Part shown: piece after piece, positions 13,081 through 25,422 of the stretch
Layout: every line of letters starts with the position of its first letter
How positions within the stretch are numbered: position 1 is the stretch's first letter
From: Calendula officinalis
Taxonomy: Eukaryota; Streptophyta; Magnoliopsida; Asterales; Asteraceae
Reading direction: 5' to 3'
NCBI GenBank assembly: GCA_963853835.1
Contig: OY970825.1
Coordinates: 41,512,908 to 41,576,907 of the forward strand
DNA: 64,000 nt
The notes under the pieces: generated by a model
What the model was told of the DNA's origin: nothing
Database searches by the model: none
What the model saw: the letters and a program-made list of their open reading frames with translations, nothing else
Position numbers and translations under genes: made by a program

Positions 13081-13690
13081 TGAAGTTGTTTGCCGGAATT
13101 TTCTCTGATTGAATTTCGACCCCTAGGCCTTTAATTTTGTCATCTGTATTTTTAGTTTTTCACCAAATAAAATATAAAATGTTTGTATCTTGTAGGCCAG
13201 GCTAAAATAGAGATAAAGCCCAAAGATGTGGTCAATACAATTTCTAATTTCTAATTATCTAATAAGATTTGTAATTGAACACAACACTATTGACCACATA
13301 TGTGCACGATTAAAAAAGTAGGACCGGATCAAATGGAATTGAATCGGATCAAGAATTGAAAAAAGAGTTTCGGCTCGACCAAGGATTGAACTGACAACAT
13401 CTTCGACAGAACCGAGAAAAGGATTGCAACTCAAGACTAAAAGTTACAAAGTGTATGTTATGTCAAAAAAAAAAAATATGACGCACAACTTTTAAAGATT
13501 TGGAAGCCTACAAACTATTCTCTAACACCATTCTCATTCGTGATGTTAATATTAACGGATTTAGGTATATTTATATCCGTCAATAATACGTAATTTGTGT
13601 ATGTTTAATACTGAAATTACAATCTTCTTACCCAAATTCGTGTTTGTTGTGCATTGCAGGTCATGGATACAAAGAATAATCAAAACGGGT
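13081..13690. other. Upstream region of the DUF3054 gene
   Basis: This should contain the minus-strand promoter and 5' untranslated region. I cannot place a TATA box with confidence. No other gene is seen. Confidence 0.4.
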
Positions 13691-13801
13691 CAAAAACGTA
13701 CTTGTAATGAAGATTCATGTTTTCTTGTGAAGCTCGCGCCGCGAGACATTGCAGTCGCAGTCCGCGGACCATATATACAGAGAAATTGTGGACCAAATGT
13801 A

Positions 13802-14150
13802 TGCAGACTATTTGAAAAAAGAGTGTTTGTTTTTTGATGTCGGCATACTGATAAAATTTCGAGTAGTTGTTGTGGTAAGTAAGGGTGGTGATGGGTTGTG
13901 GTGGAAGTAGGGGGTGGCGCCGGTAGGTGCGGTAGGTGGTGGCGGCGATAGTGGTGATGGGTGGTGGTGGAAGGTGGGGGTAGTGTTGGTGGTGGTGGGT
14001 GGTGTATAAACTCTTTTTTAGATTTAGGTAAAATGTCTTCTCTTAGAAGAGTATGGTTCAAGTCTTCTCCAAGTAGACCTTAAAAAGATATTTCTTCATC
14101 TTTTGTCTTTCAAAAAACAAACATCTATTTTTCTAAAAATGTCTTCTGCA
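13802..14150. mobile_element. Inverted-repeat element with internal GGT-rich tract
   Basis: The left end TGCAGACTATTTGAAAAAAG leads to GTGTTTGTTTTTTGA. The reverse complement of the right end runs TGCAGAAGACATTTTTAGAA to ATGTTTGTTTTTTGA, so the ends are inverted repeats of about 37 bp. The middle (about 13883-14005) is an imperfect (GGT)n tract. Target duplications were not resolved. Confidence 0.4.
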
Positions 14151-14883
14151 CATAAACAAAAGGCCTCAGAAAGACATAGCAAAGAAAACAAACAACGCCC
14201 AAGTGTTTGATAACATGTTTCATTGGCATAAACTAAGATTCCCATTTTTATTAGTCTAATGAGGTGTGTAAGTTAGGTTAAGCATGCACACATTATTATG
14301 TTTTTAATCACTAAGATATGCATGTATCATAGAAAATTTGCAAAACCTATAGATAGAGTTTACAAACATTCTTGTACGTGAAAATATTCTGGCAGTTATC
14401 TATGACAGATGATGTTGTGGATTCTAATTAACATCGTTTCGGATAAGCTTCAATATATATATGCATACAGCTAATTCTGAAATTTTAAACCAATAATTGT
14501 ACATGTTTTGGAACCTACAATTTTGTGACTTGGTAAAACAGCTAGGTACAAAAACTCTCATAATTATCTAGCTTAATTATTGTATGATTTTAAGCTATTA
14601 TTATTTATTTGACACATACGAGATTAAGCATAATTCAAATCAACAGTTTTATAAGTAAATGGGTTATATGTCATGAGTATGCTTCCAAAAGGCGTGACTT
14701 CTCCAAAGATTTTAAGTGTACTCTTATAAATTGTTAATAAATTAGCACTGCTGATTACAAAAGTTAAATTATTGCAATAATAAGTAATTTTTAAACTATT
14801 TGCTTACATGTTAGAGAGTAAACATAATTAGAATTGACTGAATCATAGACAAACAGGTCGAAACTTCCCGCTTACTTAGCAAG
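14151..14883. other. AT-rich sequence upstream of the LINE
   Basis: No gene or bounded repeat is recognised. The 5' boundary of the LINE may lie within or just after this part. Confidence 0.4.
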
Positions 14884-15300
14884 ATGTGCATTACTAAATA
14901 TGTTGTAATGTTTTGCACAGTAATTGTGGAAACGGGTTCGGTTGCTGAAAGTACTGATTGTAATTCAAAGGTTCAAGGATTGAGAGATGTGGAGAATGCG
15001 CCTCAGGTTGAAGAGTCGCTATCGAAACCGCCGGGGTTTGAACACGTGAATAATAAGAAAGTAGACAGTGGTCGGAAAGTTGGAGAAGAACAATTTAAAA
15101 GATGTGGAAAAAGTTCTGTTTCAGTAAATTCGGTTGATTGTATGGATGCGGATGTGAAGAAAATTAAAACTAAATCTCTGATTGAAGACCTTAACCGATT
15201 TATCGATCTTGGTAATGTGATAGGTCTCGATATGAAGGGGTGTCAAAGCTCGTTAGAGCATATGATTGGTAGTATGGGTGATGGGAAGGTTGATAGATGA
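14884..15300 (+). pseudogene. LINE ORF1 C-terminal part
   Basis: The 138-aa frame ends in a segment (from about residue 93) reading SLIEDLNRFIDLGNVIGLDM, followed by KGCQSSLEHMIG. This resembles the C-terminus of the nucleic-acid-binding ORF1 protein of plant L1 elements. The zinc-knuckle and DUF4283-like parts expected upstream are missing, consistent with 5' truncation. The true start is not this ATG; the first residues are probably flanking sequence. Its stop TGA overlaps the ORF2 start as ATGA, an arrangement allowing termination-reinitiation. Confidence 0.6.
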
Positions 15301-18300
15301 ATATGCTATCAATTAACATGTGTGGGATTGGTGATGTGAATAAACGTAGACGAGTATCGGTGTTATGCAATAAGTTTAAAGTGTCATTTTTATGTATTCA
15401 AGAAACGAGAATTTCTAGAATTAATTTGTTTATGGTTAAACAAGTGTGGGGCAATTTGGCGTTTGAGTTTGCTCTAAGTAGTGCGGTCGGGTTGTCAGGC
15501 GGTATTTTGTCGATTTGGGATCCATATGTATTCGTTTGTTCTAAAATCGCTAGTTTTCAGAATGTGTTGGTCGTGCATGGTGAATGGAAGGTTGAAAAGT
15601 TAAAATGTGTGATTGTTAACGTGTATGCACCGCAATCAAATGTAGAGAAGAGGCGATTGTGGGATTTTATAGTTAATTATATGGAGGAAAACGAAGGTAA
15701 TTATTTCGTTCTTGGTGATTTTAACGCGGTTCGTGAAGAGGGTGAGAGATGGGGGTGTGCAAAAAATGAAGTGGAAATGAAGGATTTTAATGATTTCATT
15801 TTAGAAGCCCGTTTGATTGAAGTCCCGTTAGGGGGGTCGGCATATACGAGATTGAGTCGAGATGGTCGGAAGATGAGTAAGTTGGATCGGTTTTTTATGA
15901 ATATGGGTTGTAATGCCGCAGTTCCGGATTTGCGTGCCTCGCTTTTGCTCGAGAATATTTCGGATCATCGTCCAATAATTCTCGCTCAGGATATGGTGGA
16001 TTACGGCCCGACGGTTTTTCGCTTTTTTAATTCTTGGATGGAGGAACCGGAGTTTGATGAGCTAATCAAATCGACGTGGCGGGATGGGGTTAGTAACAGT
16101 AACGTTGGAGCCATGATTAACTTTAAGAATAAGCTAAAACTTCTTAAAGACAAGTGTAAAAGTTGGTGGCGAGAGAAGAAAGATACTATTAAAAATGTAA
16201 GATCGAGTTGTATGGCACGTTATGTTGAAATTGAGAAAAAATTAGATTCTAACATGGCTACGGATGAAGATAGAGAGGAACGAGTCCGTCTGAAGCAGCT
16301 TATATACAAAATTGATGAAAAAGTGCGGCGTGATTTGCATCAAAAGGCGAAAATTAAATGGAGTATTGAAGGTGATGAGAATTCGAAATATTTTCACGGA
16401 ATCATTAACAGTAAGCGTAGATATTCGGTGATGCAGGGTGTTAAACATGAAGGGGTATGGGTTACGAATCCACCTCTTGTGAAAGACATTTTTTTTAAGT
16501 TCTTCGAAAACAAATTCAAACGAGTTCCGGTGGTAGAAGTTACTAACCGAAGCGACCGGTTCAAGTCGCTTTCGGTGACGCAGGCTAATGTTTTGACGAT
16601 GCCAGTCTCGTTAGAAGAAGTAAAGAATGCGGTGTGGAGTTGTGGTAGTGACAAATCGCCGGGACCGGAAGGGTTTACCTTTGCTTTCGTTAAAAGGTAT
16701 TGGGATTTGTTAAAATCGGACATTATATTATTTGTTGTGGAGTTTTTTGACTCAGGTTTTTTACCGTCCGGGTGCAATCCTTCTTTTATTACTTTAATTC
16801 CTAAACTAATTTACCCGTTAGCGGTTTCTGATTATCGTCCGATCAGTCTTATTGGCATTCAGTACAAGATTATCGCTAAAGTTTTAGCTTTACGTTTGTC
16901 ATTGGTGGTGGATTCGATTGTTAGTATTGAACAGTCGGCGTTTATTAAAGGGCGTCAAATTCTGGATGGTCCTTTGATTGTAAACGAGTTGGTAGCTTGG
17001 TACAAAAAGAGAAGGAAGAAAGCTATGTTTCTAAAAATAGATTTTGAAAAGGCATATGATTCGTTGAATTGGGAGTTTTTGGACCGGATGATGGAATTCA
17101 TGAATTTCCCGGGGAGGTGGAGGAGATGGATTCGAGCGATTCTTCACTCGTCTAAAGCTTCGGTGTTACTTAATGGGAATTCGTCTAAAGAATTCAAGAT
17201 TGAGCGTGGTTTACGTCAAGGAGATCCGCTCTCTCCGTTTTTGTTCATTATTGCAATGGAGGGGCTCCATGTTGCAATGGAGGATGCGGTGTCGAGTAGT
17301 CTTTTCCAAGGCCTCAAGGTACGAAATTCTTCTCTTAATATTTCGCATCTTTTATATGCGGATGATGTCATTGTCATGGGGGAGTGGTCGTTAAAAAATA
17401 TTCAAAGTATTCTAATTATTCTTCATTTTTTTCATATGACGTCCGGCTTAAAAATCAATTTGCACAAATCAAATTTATATGGTAACGGAGTGTCGGACGG
17501 GGAGTTGAACATAATGGCGGAATCAGTCGGTGTTTGTAAAGGGATGCTTCCCTTTAATTATTTAGGTCTTCCGGTTGGCGCGTGTATGTCGCAAAAGAAG
17601 AACTGGGGTGGGTTGGTTGACAAATTTAAATCCAAATTATCCAAGTGGAAAGTGAATTCGCTTTCAATTGGTGGGAGATCAATGTTGATAAGATCGGTTT
17701 TGGGTGGTTTAGGGATATACTATCTTTCTTTGTTCAAAATGCCGGTTGTGGTGGAAAAGATTTTGGAGCAATTACGGGCGTCGTTTTTTTGGGGTGGTTC
17801 CGAAGGATAAAAAAAGATTCACTGGATAAACTGGAATTCGGTGTTGGCGTCTTTGGATAATGGCGGGTTGAATATCGGTAGCTTACACGGGTTCAATATC
17901 GCTCTTTTATTGAAGTGGGTGTGGCGATATGTGAATAACCGGAACACGTTGTGGGCAAAAATTATAAGTGATATATATGGTCATGGTGGTGGTGTGTTTA
18001 ACGCTAATGGGCGGGGGTGTTCCGGGTATCAACCGTGGGCTCAAATTATTAAAATGTTGTCAAAATTGAAGGATTAAGGTTTGAATATGACGGAGTATTT
18101 AAAAAGATCGATTGGTGATGGGCGTTCCACTTCTTTTTGGAATGAGGTTTGGATTGGGAATACAACTTTTGCTGATAGGTTCCCTCGGTTATTTCGGTTA
18201 GAGGACAATCAGACATGTACGGTTGCTGATCGGATTGGGCATGTTGCTCAATCGTGGCAGTGGGCTCGTGCGCCTAGCGGAGGCAGATTGCATGCTTCGT

Positions 18301-18947
18301 TTGTCGAGTTATGTGCCTTGGTAGAGGATGTTAGATTATCGGAGAGTTCGGATAAGTGGCGGTGGGATATTGGATCAACAGGTGAGTATGAGGTCGGGGT
18401 TACGCGTAAGTGGATTGATGATAAGATTCTTCCTTCGTCAGTGGTCCATACTCGATGGAATGCTCTAGTCCCAAGGATGGTTAACATTCTCTTTTGGAAG
18501 ATAAATCTTAATAGATTTCCGACAAAACCTAATCTCAATAGGCGGGGAGTGCCGATTGAAAACATGAGTTGTGATATTTGTGGTGCGCATGTGGAGGATA
18601 CGGAGCACGTTTTTTGGGAATGTGAGGTGGCAAGATCGGTTTGGATGGCTATCGGGAGATGGTTGTAAATTTTAGATGTGAATGTGAATGGGTTGGATGA
18701 ATTGATGTACTCGGTGGATGTAAGTAACATTAATAGTAAAGCAAAGAGTATAATTGAAGCGGTTTGTCTTACGGTTGTGTGGGTGCTTTGGCGGTATAGG
18801 AATGAGGTGACGTTACAGAATGGAGATTTGAGGAAGAATATGCTTGTTGATTCTATTCAAGAAGTAGCGTTTAATTGGATATGTAATCGGAATAAAAAGG
18901 ATAGAGTTAGTTGGTTAGAATGGCTAGTTTTTCCTTGTAATGTTTGA
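15297..18947 (+). pseudogene. LINE ORF2: endonuclease-reverse transcriptase, three nonsense codons
   Basis: One frame runs 1217 codons and is broken only by TAA at 17808, 18075 and 18666. The apurinic-type endonuclease (residues 1 to about 225) shows SINMCGIG, IQETRIS, NVYAPQ, LGDFNAV and ISDHRP. The reverse transcriptase (about 430-720) shows SDYRPISLIGIQYKIIAKVL, QSAFIKGRQILDG, KIDFEKAYDSLNW, GLRQGDPLSPFLF and the catalytic YADD near residue 686. A C-terminal zf-RVT region (about 1045-1125) has MSCDICGAHVEDTEHVFWEC. No frameshift is visible. The protein would nick target DNA and copy the element's RNA. This copy cannot make the full protein without readthrough. Confidence 0.9.
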
Positions 18948-19012
18948 ACTTTTTGTCTAGCGTCTTGCTAGTTTTCTGTTTTGTTTTAATTGAAAGTTGT
19001 TTCCAAAAAAAA

Positions 19013-20025
19013 TTGTGAGTTTCCTAGATTAACTGAATCTGATATATATTGACATATCTAGGAATTTTTAACAAAAGAAAGATAAAAATATTAACAAATA
19101 AAAATGACAAAACATAATGCAAACAGAATCAGAAGTGGAAGCAGAATTGATGAAACCTAATCTACGAAGTGAATTGCTAGTACCTAGCTAGTGACGACTT
19201 TTGTAGTTTGATAAATTTGATCAAATTTGTGACTCTAGTTCCATCATTATTAATGACGACTTTTTCGAATTTGGTCAATAACGAGAATTTGTGATGGACC
19301 TAAAGTGACGACCATTTTCGTCACAAAATTAGTTTAGTGACAATTATAATGTTATTAGTGACGAAATTTGGCCTGTCACTAAAGCCCTTCTTTCTTGTAA
19401 TCATGATAGTTGTTAGTCTAAGACTCTGAGTAACTGAATAACACAACAATGTTAGTTTGATAATGTGTAGAGGGGTGATTAAATTTGTTTTTAAATTTCC
19501 ATTAGTTTAATTCCTATCATAAAAGTGAAGGATTAGAAGTGTAGTTGCAGAATAAAGATAGAGATATATCTAAGCTAAACTTGATCGAAGGTCAAGTGAT
19601 CGTATTGGCTAACTTAATCACAAATAAGATCGAAGTAGCAATGAGTAAATTCTCCACAAAATTACAGTTGTGTTCATTATATCTTAAATCACAACTAGAA
19701 ATCCGCATATATTCCGGTTGTTAAAGGTTTATTACTCCCGAAAATGTCTTGAGTACTTTCTCTTTTGACGCATGTCATTTTCTAACTTGACAACAACGAA
19801 AGTCTTCGTATGCTTGTACTTTTCTTGACAAGAATGCACTCAACTTTCCATTAATTTCTAAAAAGTCATAGTACTTAGTAATTTGTATGCACGGTTGGTT
19901 AATTTATCATGAGTACATTAATGTCATTCAAAACTCTCAACAATAAAATAAATATTATCCAAATGTTTTGTGAGAGCGGATAAAGTCAAAGAATGGGAAG
20001 CTATAAGACAGAGGATAATACTCTA
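19013..20025. other. Intergenic with a GTGACGA-rich repeat remnant
   Basis: At 19190-19390, GTGACGAC, CGTCAC and TTAGTGACGAAATT recur in both orientations, a style common in remnants of CACTA-type or similar DNA transposons. No termini were found. The remainder is AT-rich without genes. Confidence 0.35.
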
Positions 20026-20950
20026 GGGTGTTGTTTGGTTCGTAGAATGTTTCTGATGGAATTAGAATCTAGGAAGGAATTGGAATCCGTCAAGAATTGG
20101 AATCCAATTCCATAGTCTGTTTGGTTGGCATGGAAGGGAATTGGAATCCAATTCAATATTCCGTTTGGTTTACATGAATTGGAACTGGAATTATCTAAAA
20201 TGACGAATTTACCCTTATTACTAGTAGTGGTTGGTTGGTGGTGGTGGGTGTTGGTGGTGATCGTGGGTGGTGGGTGTTGGTGGTGATCGTGGGTGGTGGC
20301 GGCGGTGGTGGCGAAGTGGTGGTGGCTGTATAGGTGGTGGTGGTGGTTGGTGGCGGCAATGGGTGGTGGTAGCGGGGGTGGCGGCGGTGGGTGGTGGTGG
20401 AGGGTGGCGGTGGCGGTAGGTAGCGGTAGGTGGTGGTGGCGGTCGGTGGTGGTGGTGGTTGTGGCGAGTGGTGGTGGCGGCGGCGGTGGATGGTGGTGGT
20501 GGCGGTGGCGGTAGGTGGTGGTGGCGGTGGTGGTAGGTGGTGGTGGCCATGGTGGCGGTAGGTGGTGGTGGTGGTGGCGGTGGCAGTGGCGGTAGGTGGT
20601 GGTGGTAGGGCGGCGGTAGGTGGTGGTGGCTGTGGCGGGTGGTGGTGGCGGCGGCAGGTGGTGGTGGTGGCGGCGGCGGGTGGTGGTGGCGGCGGCGGGT
20701 GGTGGTGGCGGTGGCGGCGGCGGTGGTTATGGTGGATAAAAGGTATAAATGTAAAAGAACATTCCATCCAATTTTGGAATTCAATTCCATCCACATTTGG
20801 ATGGAATTGAGATTCCTTCATTTGGTGGAATGTTTCCATTTTCTAGGATTCTAATTCCATCCTTTTTTTTAAACCAAACACTGAAATCATGTGGAATTGG
20901 ATTCCAATTCCCTCAGATTCCATTACATTCCAACGAACCAAACAGCATCC
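20026..20950. mobile_element. TIR element with (GGT/GGC)n core, copy 1
   Basis: The ends are inverted repeats: GGGTGTTGTTTGGTTCGTAG and, in reverse complement, GGATGCTGTTTGGTTCGTTG, both continuing to GAATGT. Inner arms repeat GGAATTGGAATCCAATTCC-like palindromes. Between about 20226 and 20735 lies a dense imperfect GGT/GGC tract. It has no transposase. No clear target duplication was seen, so the superfamily is open (Harbinger- or hAT-like). Confidence 0.6.
20226..20735 (+). repeat. (GGT/GGC)n low-complexity tract
   Basis: About 500 bp is made almost only of GGTGGT, GGCGGT and GGTAGGTGGT units. The strong G-run density on one strand could form G-quadruplex-like structures. Long open frames of Gly/Val or His/Pro in this tract are by-products of composition. 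Confidence 0.9.
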
Positions 20951-21048
20951 AGGTGTGTGTTGAGACTTAACAATCTACATATCCCATGTATGTCGCTCGA
21001 TGGTTTCTTTAATTAACTAAGCAGCAAGTGACGTTGCACTACTTAGTT

Positions 21049-21698
21049 TAGGGGTGAGCATAAAAACCGAAAAATCGAAAAACAGAAACCAAACCGTTAA
21101 AACCGACAAAACCAAGCCGTTAAAACCGAAACCATTTCAAAACCGACGGTTTCGTTTTAGATTTTGAAAAAACCGATGGATTCGGTTCGGTTTCGGTTTT
21201 AACCAAAAAGCGCCCCCATTAAGAAACCGCCCCACTAATATTTAATATATTATATATATTTATTTAATTTTATATTTATTAACTAGAAGTCGGCCTATTT
21301 AAGTATTTGAAAGTCCATCTACTATGGTCCATTGATGCCTATATCGTTATTATATGCTACAAAATACGTTTATAATTTGAATTTTGGGCTGAAAATGATA
21401 TTCATTGTTGAAATGTGTTATTAGACATTAAACCTAATGATATAAGTTAGATATTATTACTAAAATTTGTACCTAATTTTGAAAAAATAAAGATTAGTGC
21501 ATGAAATTATGTATTCATGTTTAAGATGAGGTGGTTTCGGTTTTAAAACCGAAACTGAACAGTTAAAGGCTAAAAACCGTTTAAACCGAAACCGTTAGAA
21601 TCCGAAACCATTGGGTTTGGAAATCCTAAAACCGAAATTAGCGGATTCGGTTCGGTTTGAGCCTAAAACTGCCCCAAACCGCCTCATGCACACCCCTA
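21049..21698. mobile_element. hAT-type MITE, 650 bp
   Basis: The ends are TAGGGGTGAGCAT and, in reverse complement, TAGGGGTGTGCAT. The element is flanked by a perfect 8-bp duplication ACTTAGTT (21041-21048 and 21699-21706), as for hAT transposons. Subterminal regions are packed with AAACCGAAACC and GGTTTCGGTTTT motifs, probable transposase-binding repeats. No coding sequence. Confidence 0.85.
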
Positions 21699-21706
21699 AC
21701 TTAGTT

Positions 21707-22326
21707 ATTTATTCAATCGATTGGTTGACTGGTCTTTTTGGTTTGCACGAGGTCAAGATAAATGTTCTAATGTTCTAGTATATGGGCACAAGCTATACAT
21801 TAATGTTACACAACCTATACTTAATAAATAAAGTCTTACACACAAACGACTTTTACTCAACATATCTTATCTTAACAACATATAAAACATTACGATTTTC
21901 CCAACGGGGCAGATCTTAATCTTGCAAAATAAAACGCATGCAACATGTTTCTAACCCTTGACATTGTGGATAGAAATTGAGTCTTTGGTCATCTCAACTA
22001 CAAGGGTTTTTTTGGTACTTTTTCATTCTTTCTTTACATATACACTTCAATGGTATTAAAGCCACACTTTTATAACCTTTGCTAACTGGCACACCATTTA
22101 ATACCATCTTTAATTCATACCATCGATCTTTAATTCTTTCACAAACAAGGTGCATGGTGTAGTACGTTTTAAATTCTATAATTATGTGTTTTTTCATCTT
22201 TATTTGTATAATTTTAAATACGAAGTATATTATTTTTGAATTTAATTTTCCTTTTCAATTGTAAATTTGATTTTAAAGTTTAATATTTTATAGAGTATAC
22301 TAGATAGGTTACAAAGATTTTGACGT
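21707..22326. other. AT-rich intergenic sequence
   Basis: No gene or bounded element is recognised between the hAT MITE and the following Mutator-type MITE. Confidence 0.4.
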
Positions 22327-22335
22327 TTATTTACG

Positions 22336-22870
22336 GATCCTTCTATTCAAACACCCATCTCTATCAATTAAACACCCTTAATCAAAGTGTACATATTTTT
22401 TATCTTGAAAATTGTGTTTAATACCGATGAAAGTTGAGAGATGATATGATGGTTATCAATTTTCCTTTTTATTTTTTATTATTTTTATTTCAATTTTTTT
22501 TACCAACTACTCTTATATCTTTATTTGTTTATTTTTTTTAAATATTTTAAATAGTTATGAATTTTACTTTTTTTATCTTCTTTTTTAAAAATAAAAATTA
22601 TTTTTATAATATACAGTAATTACTGAAAAATATTAATTTTTCGACGAAAAGTCGTCACCATTTTGCTAAAATGAAAACTTGTCACTTATTTAATTTTTTT
22701 ATTATTATAAAATTAATAATTAATAATTAAAAAATTAAAAGTATAATATGATATAAAAATTATAAATTAAAAGTTTATCAAATAAAAATATTTAACAAAA
22801 CTATATTTGATTATTATTATTTATTAGGAGTGTTTGAATAGATTTGAAGGGTGTTTAAATAAGCAACTCT
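22336..22870. mobile_element. Mutator-type MITE, 535 bp
   Basis: A perfect 9-bp duplication TTATTTACG (22327-22335 and 22871-22879) flanks ends that are partly inverted: GATCCTTCTATTCAAACACC against GAGTTGCTTATTTAAACACC. A 9-bp duplication is the hallmark of Mutator-like elements. The inside is AT-rich and non-coding. Confidence 0.65.
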
Positions 22871-22950
22871 TTATTTACGTTAGAAAAATAATCAATTTCA
22901 TATGATCTATTAATTTTAGTAGAAATTTAATGGCAGTAAAAGGTTTTCAA

Positions 22951-23141
22951 ACCCAAGGCTTCTAGCCTAGTGGTATTCAAGGAGGATTTAAGGTGTTGCC
23001 CATGACCAATAGGTCATGGGTTAAAGTCCCGTCGTGGACAAAAAGGTGGAAGGTTCGAGGGAAGGCATACTGCCCCTTGTGGATATCATTATCTAGGCTC
23101 GAACCACTAACTTACTAACTTGCCGTTCAAAAAAAAAAAAA
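22951..23141 (+). mobile_element. tRNA-derived SINE with perfect target duplication
   Basis: AAAAGGTTTTCAA is repeated at 22938-22950 and 23142-23154. The 5' part is tRNA-like: A box TAGCCTAGTGG at 22963-22973 and B box GGTTAAAGTCC at 23019-23029, the internal RNA polymerase III promoter. A non-tRNA body (GGTTCGAGGGAAGGCATACT onward) and TTGCCGTTC then an A-run follow. It is the best preserved of three SINE copies in the window. Confidence 0.88.
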
Positions 23142-23154
23142 AAAAGGTTTTCAA

Positions 23155-24660
23155 GCTTTCTACCTAAATCTTCAAATAAAACACAAAACTGAATTAATCG
23201 AAGTAAGACCACTCCCAATGATGGTGGCAACGGATACCATCAGTTTTTGCCAAATCAATGTCACGTCAGCTCACCCTTCAACCGACACTAAACTGTCGTA
23301 CTCATGCCAACAATACATCTTCCCTTAAATTTTTTGGACCCACCATTACAAAATACACACACACAAAATACCCCTTTGGCCCCACCTACCCAACTCACGG
23401 CTTCCTTCCCGCCCGTCTTCAAACCGGCGTAGCCAAACTGGCGGGACCACTGGCGGTCTCGTGCCAATGGCTTCTTCAAACCGGCGGTAAAGTGACTTTA
23501 AACCGGCGAGATTGTTAGGACCGGTCTAATTTTTCTAATGGGCAACCATGAAATTGGTTCTTCCCCAATCTATGGTACGCTCACTTGTCACAGAGCCAAA
23601 CTATAGAGAAGAGAAGTGATATTATTTGCATAATATATTAGTTGAAGTATCATCTGATCACATTCATTTGACAAAAACAGAGCCATCAGTTACATTACGA
23701 TTAACAGTGGTCTAATGATTTGCAAAACTAAACCCAAATTATTAAATATGGGGATTTTGTCGTGTTTTGTAGAGTTGATATAAGTGGATTGATTATACGT
23801 ACAACATGAGCTAATTCCAGTGTATAGGACCCACACATCTCGTGTCGGCTCACAGGAAGCCATCTACCATATTTCTTTGCTCCCCTTAATAAATTCCATA
23901 GGCAAAACAAATTCAAAAATATTAATCAAAACTTTATTAATTAAACTAATATAATTTATACAAAAAATATATACAAAATATATTTGCTATAATTTACTTA
24001 AGAGTATAATAACATTACGTGTAAAGGTTAGAGGCCTCGCGACCACGACTGAAGGTCGCGTCTTTGAAGACGCCTGCCTGCCTGCCATTAGACCTTTCAA
24101 GCCTAACGCTTCCCCGTGTTGGTTTGGAAAAGGTTCAATCACCTAGGCGACTGAATTAGATCGTCTGAAACGTGGAATGAGGGGTAGTACACTATGCTTA
24201 AAAAGTGGTACATTTATTAATAAAACAAATTTAAGGTTTGATTATGGGTTTGATCACTGTTACGTGGGTTTGGTAGGGGTTCCTCACGTGTTTTGTCAGA
24301 AGAGAAAAAAATTAACGTGGGGCTGAGGTGGCAGGAGTAACCACACTGGGTTTTGTCACCCTTTATGCATAGTCTAAACTCTGTGAACATGGATGTAGTA
24401 TACTCATCATTTTAATGAGTTGGACCTCGTCATTCACCGACGCTATTGACACCAACACATCGGTTTAAAAGGAGAGAAAGAACTTGTCGGGAATCCGACA
24501 AGTTTTAGAAACTCATCACTTATAGAGAGATAGTGAAATGAAGAGAGGGAGAAAAGGGAAGGAAAAGATATCGTTTGCATCAACTTGTTAGTTTTTTATT
24601 ACTAGATAAGAGGGTGATGTATCGTTGATGTGGCAAAATCGATAAGTTAGGGAACATGTC
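23155..24660. other. Intergenic, no gene recognised
   Basis: A GC-richer patch at 23380-23520 contains repeated AAACCGGCG. At 24040-24110, GACC, CGCG and TGCCTGCC recur. Neither has definable ends. I see no credible coding region. Confidence 0.4.
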
Positions 24661-24669
24661 ATTGTTTAG

Positions 24670-25296
24670 AGAAGCCTAATCTGTCAGGAATTGGGTTCCA
24701 AATTCCATAAGTTGTTTGGCTGGGAAGAAATGGAATTGAAATTCATTTCAATATTCTATTTAGTTGACAAGAAATATAATTGGAATTCTGTAAAATGACG
24801 AATTTGCCTTTATTCATGTAGGTGGTGATAGTGGCCGGTAGAGGTGGTGGGTGGTGGTGATGGTGCTCGGTCGTGGTAGTGGTCAGTGGCGGTGGTGGTG
24901 GACGTGGAGGTGGCTGTGGTGGTGGCTAGCGGTGGCAGGTGGTGGCTAGCGGTGGCAGGTGGTGGCTAGCGGTGGCAGGTGGTGGGTGGGGGGTAGTCGG
25001 TGGTGGTGGTGGCAGGTGGTTGAATGGTAGCAGGTGGCGGCGGCGGCGGTGGTAGTTGTGACGGTGGTGATGGGTGGTGGTTGGTTTAAGTAAAAGGTGT
25101 TTAAGGGTAATACAATAATCCATCGAATTCTTCACTCATGGTATTCCAAAATGTTCTTTCTTTTGATAGATTTACATTCTCGTGTCTGATGGAATGTTTT
25201 CCTAACAAAGATTCTAGTTCCATTCAACCAAATGTAAGAATCCATTGGAATTGAATTTCAGTTCCTTAAAATTTTTAAGGAGACTAGCGAACCAAA
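24670..25296. mobile_element. TIR element with GGT-rich core, degraded copy 2
   Basis: This resembles copy 1 at 20026-20950: GAATTG palindromic arms, then AAAATGACGAATTTGCCTTT followed at once by a (GGT)n tract (about 24823-25082), then mirrored arms with CATTCAACCAAATG. The outer inverted repeats have decayed. Its right end lies about 20 bp from the satellite-bearing element. Confidence 0.5.
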
Positions 25297-25422
25297 ACTT
25301 TCTAAGAATGTTTAGTGAGTTGTATTCTATGAAGTCCAAAGGATTTATCTAGTCCCAAGGGACAAATCCTAGCCATTGGATCGAGATGGTCAAGATCAAA
25401 TCCCCCACCTAAAGCCACCTAC

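Larger units (their letters stand above)
14884..19012 (+). mobile_element. L1-type LINE (non-LTR retrotransposon)
   Basis: The element carries the end of ORF1, a long ORF2 with endonuclease, reverse transcriptase and zinc-binding domains, a short 3' untranslated region with TCTAGCGTCTTGCTAG, and an A-run at 19005-19012. ORF1 is only about 130 codons, so the element is probably 5'-truncated. AATTGTG occurs both near 14923 and directly after the A-run, a weak 7-bp duplication candidate. Confidence 0.85.

Noticed and set aside
16242..16777. Minus-strand frames inside the LINE
   Set aside because: They are antisense shadows of ORF2.
20195..20839. Long His/Pro-rich and Gly/Val-rich open frames on both strands
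   Set aside because: They arise because a (GGT/GGC)n tract lacks stop codons in most frames; codon content is just the repeat.
22951..23050. tRNA gene
   Set aside because: A and B boxes are present but the cloverleaf is poor, and the perfect duplication plus A-tail show a SINE.
23380..23520. Possible MITE with AAACCGGCG repeats
   Set aside because: No inverted ends or target duplication could be found.
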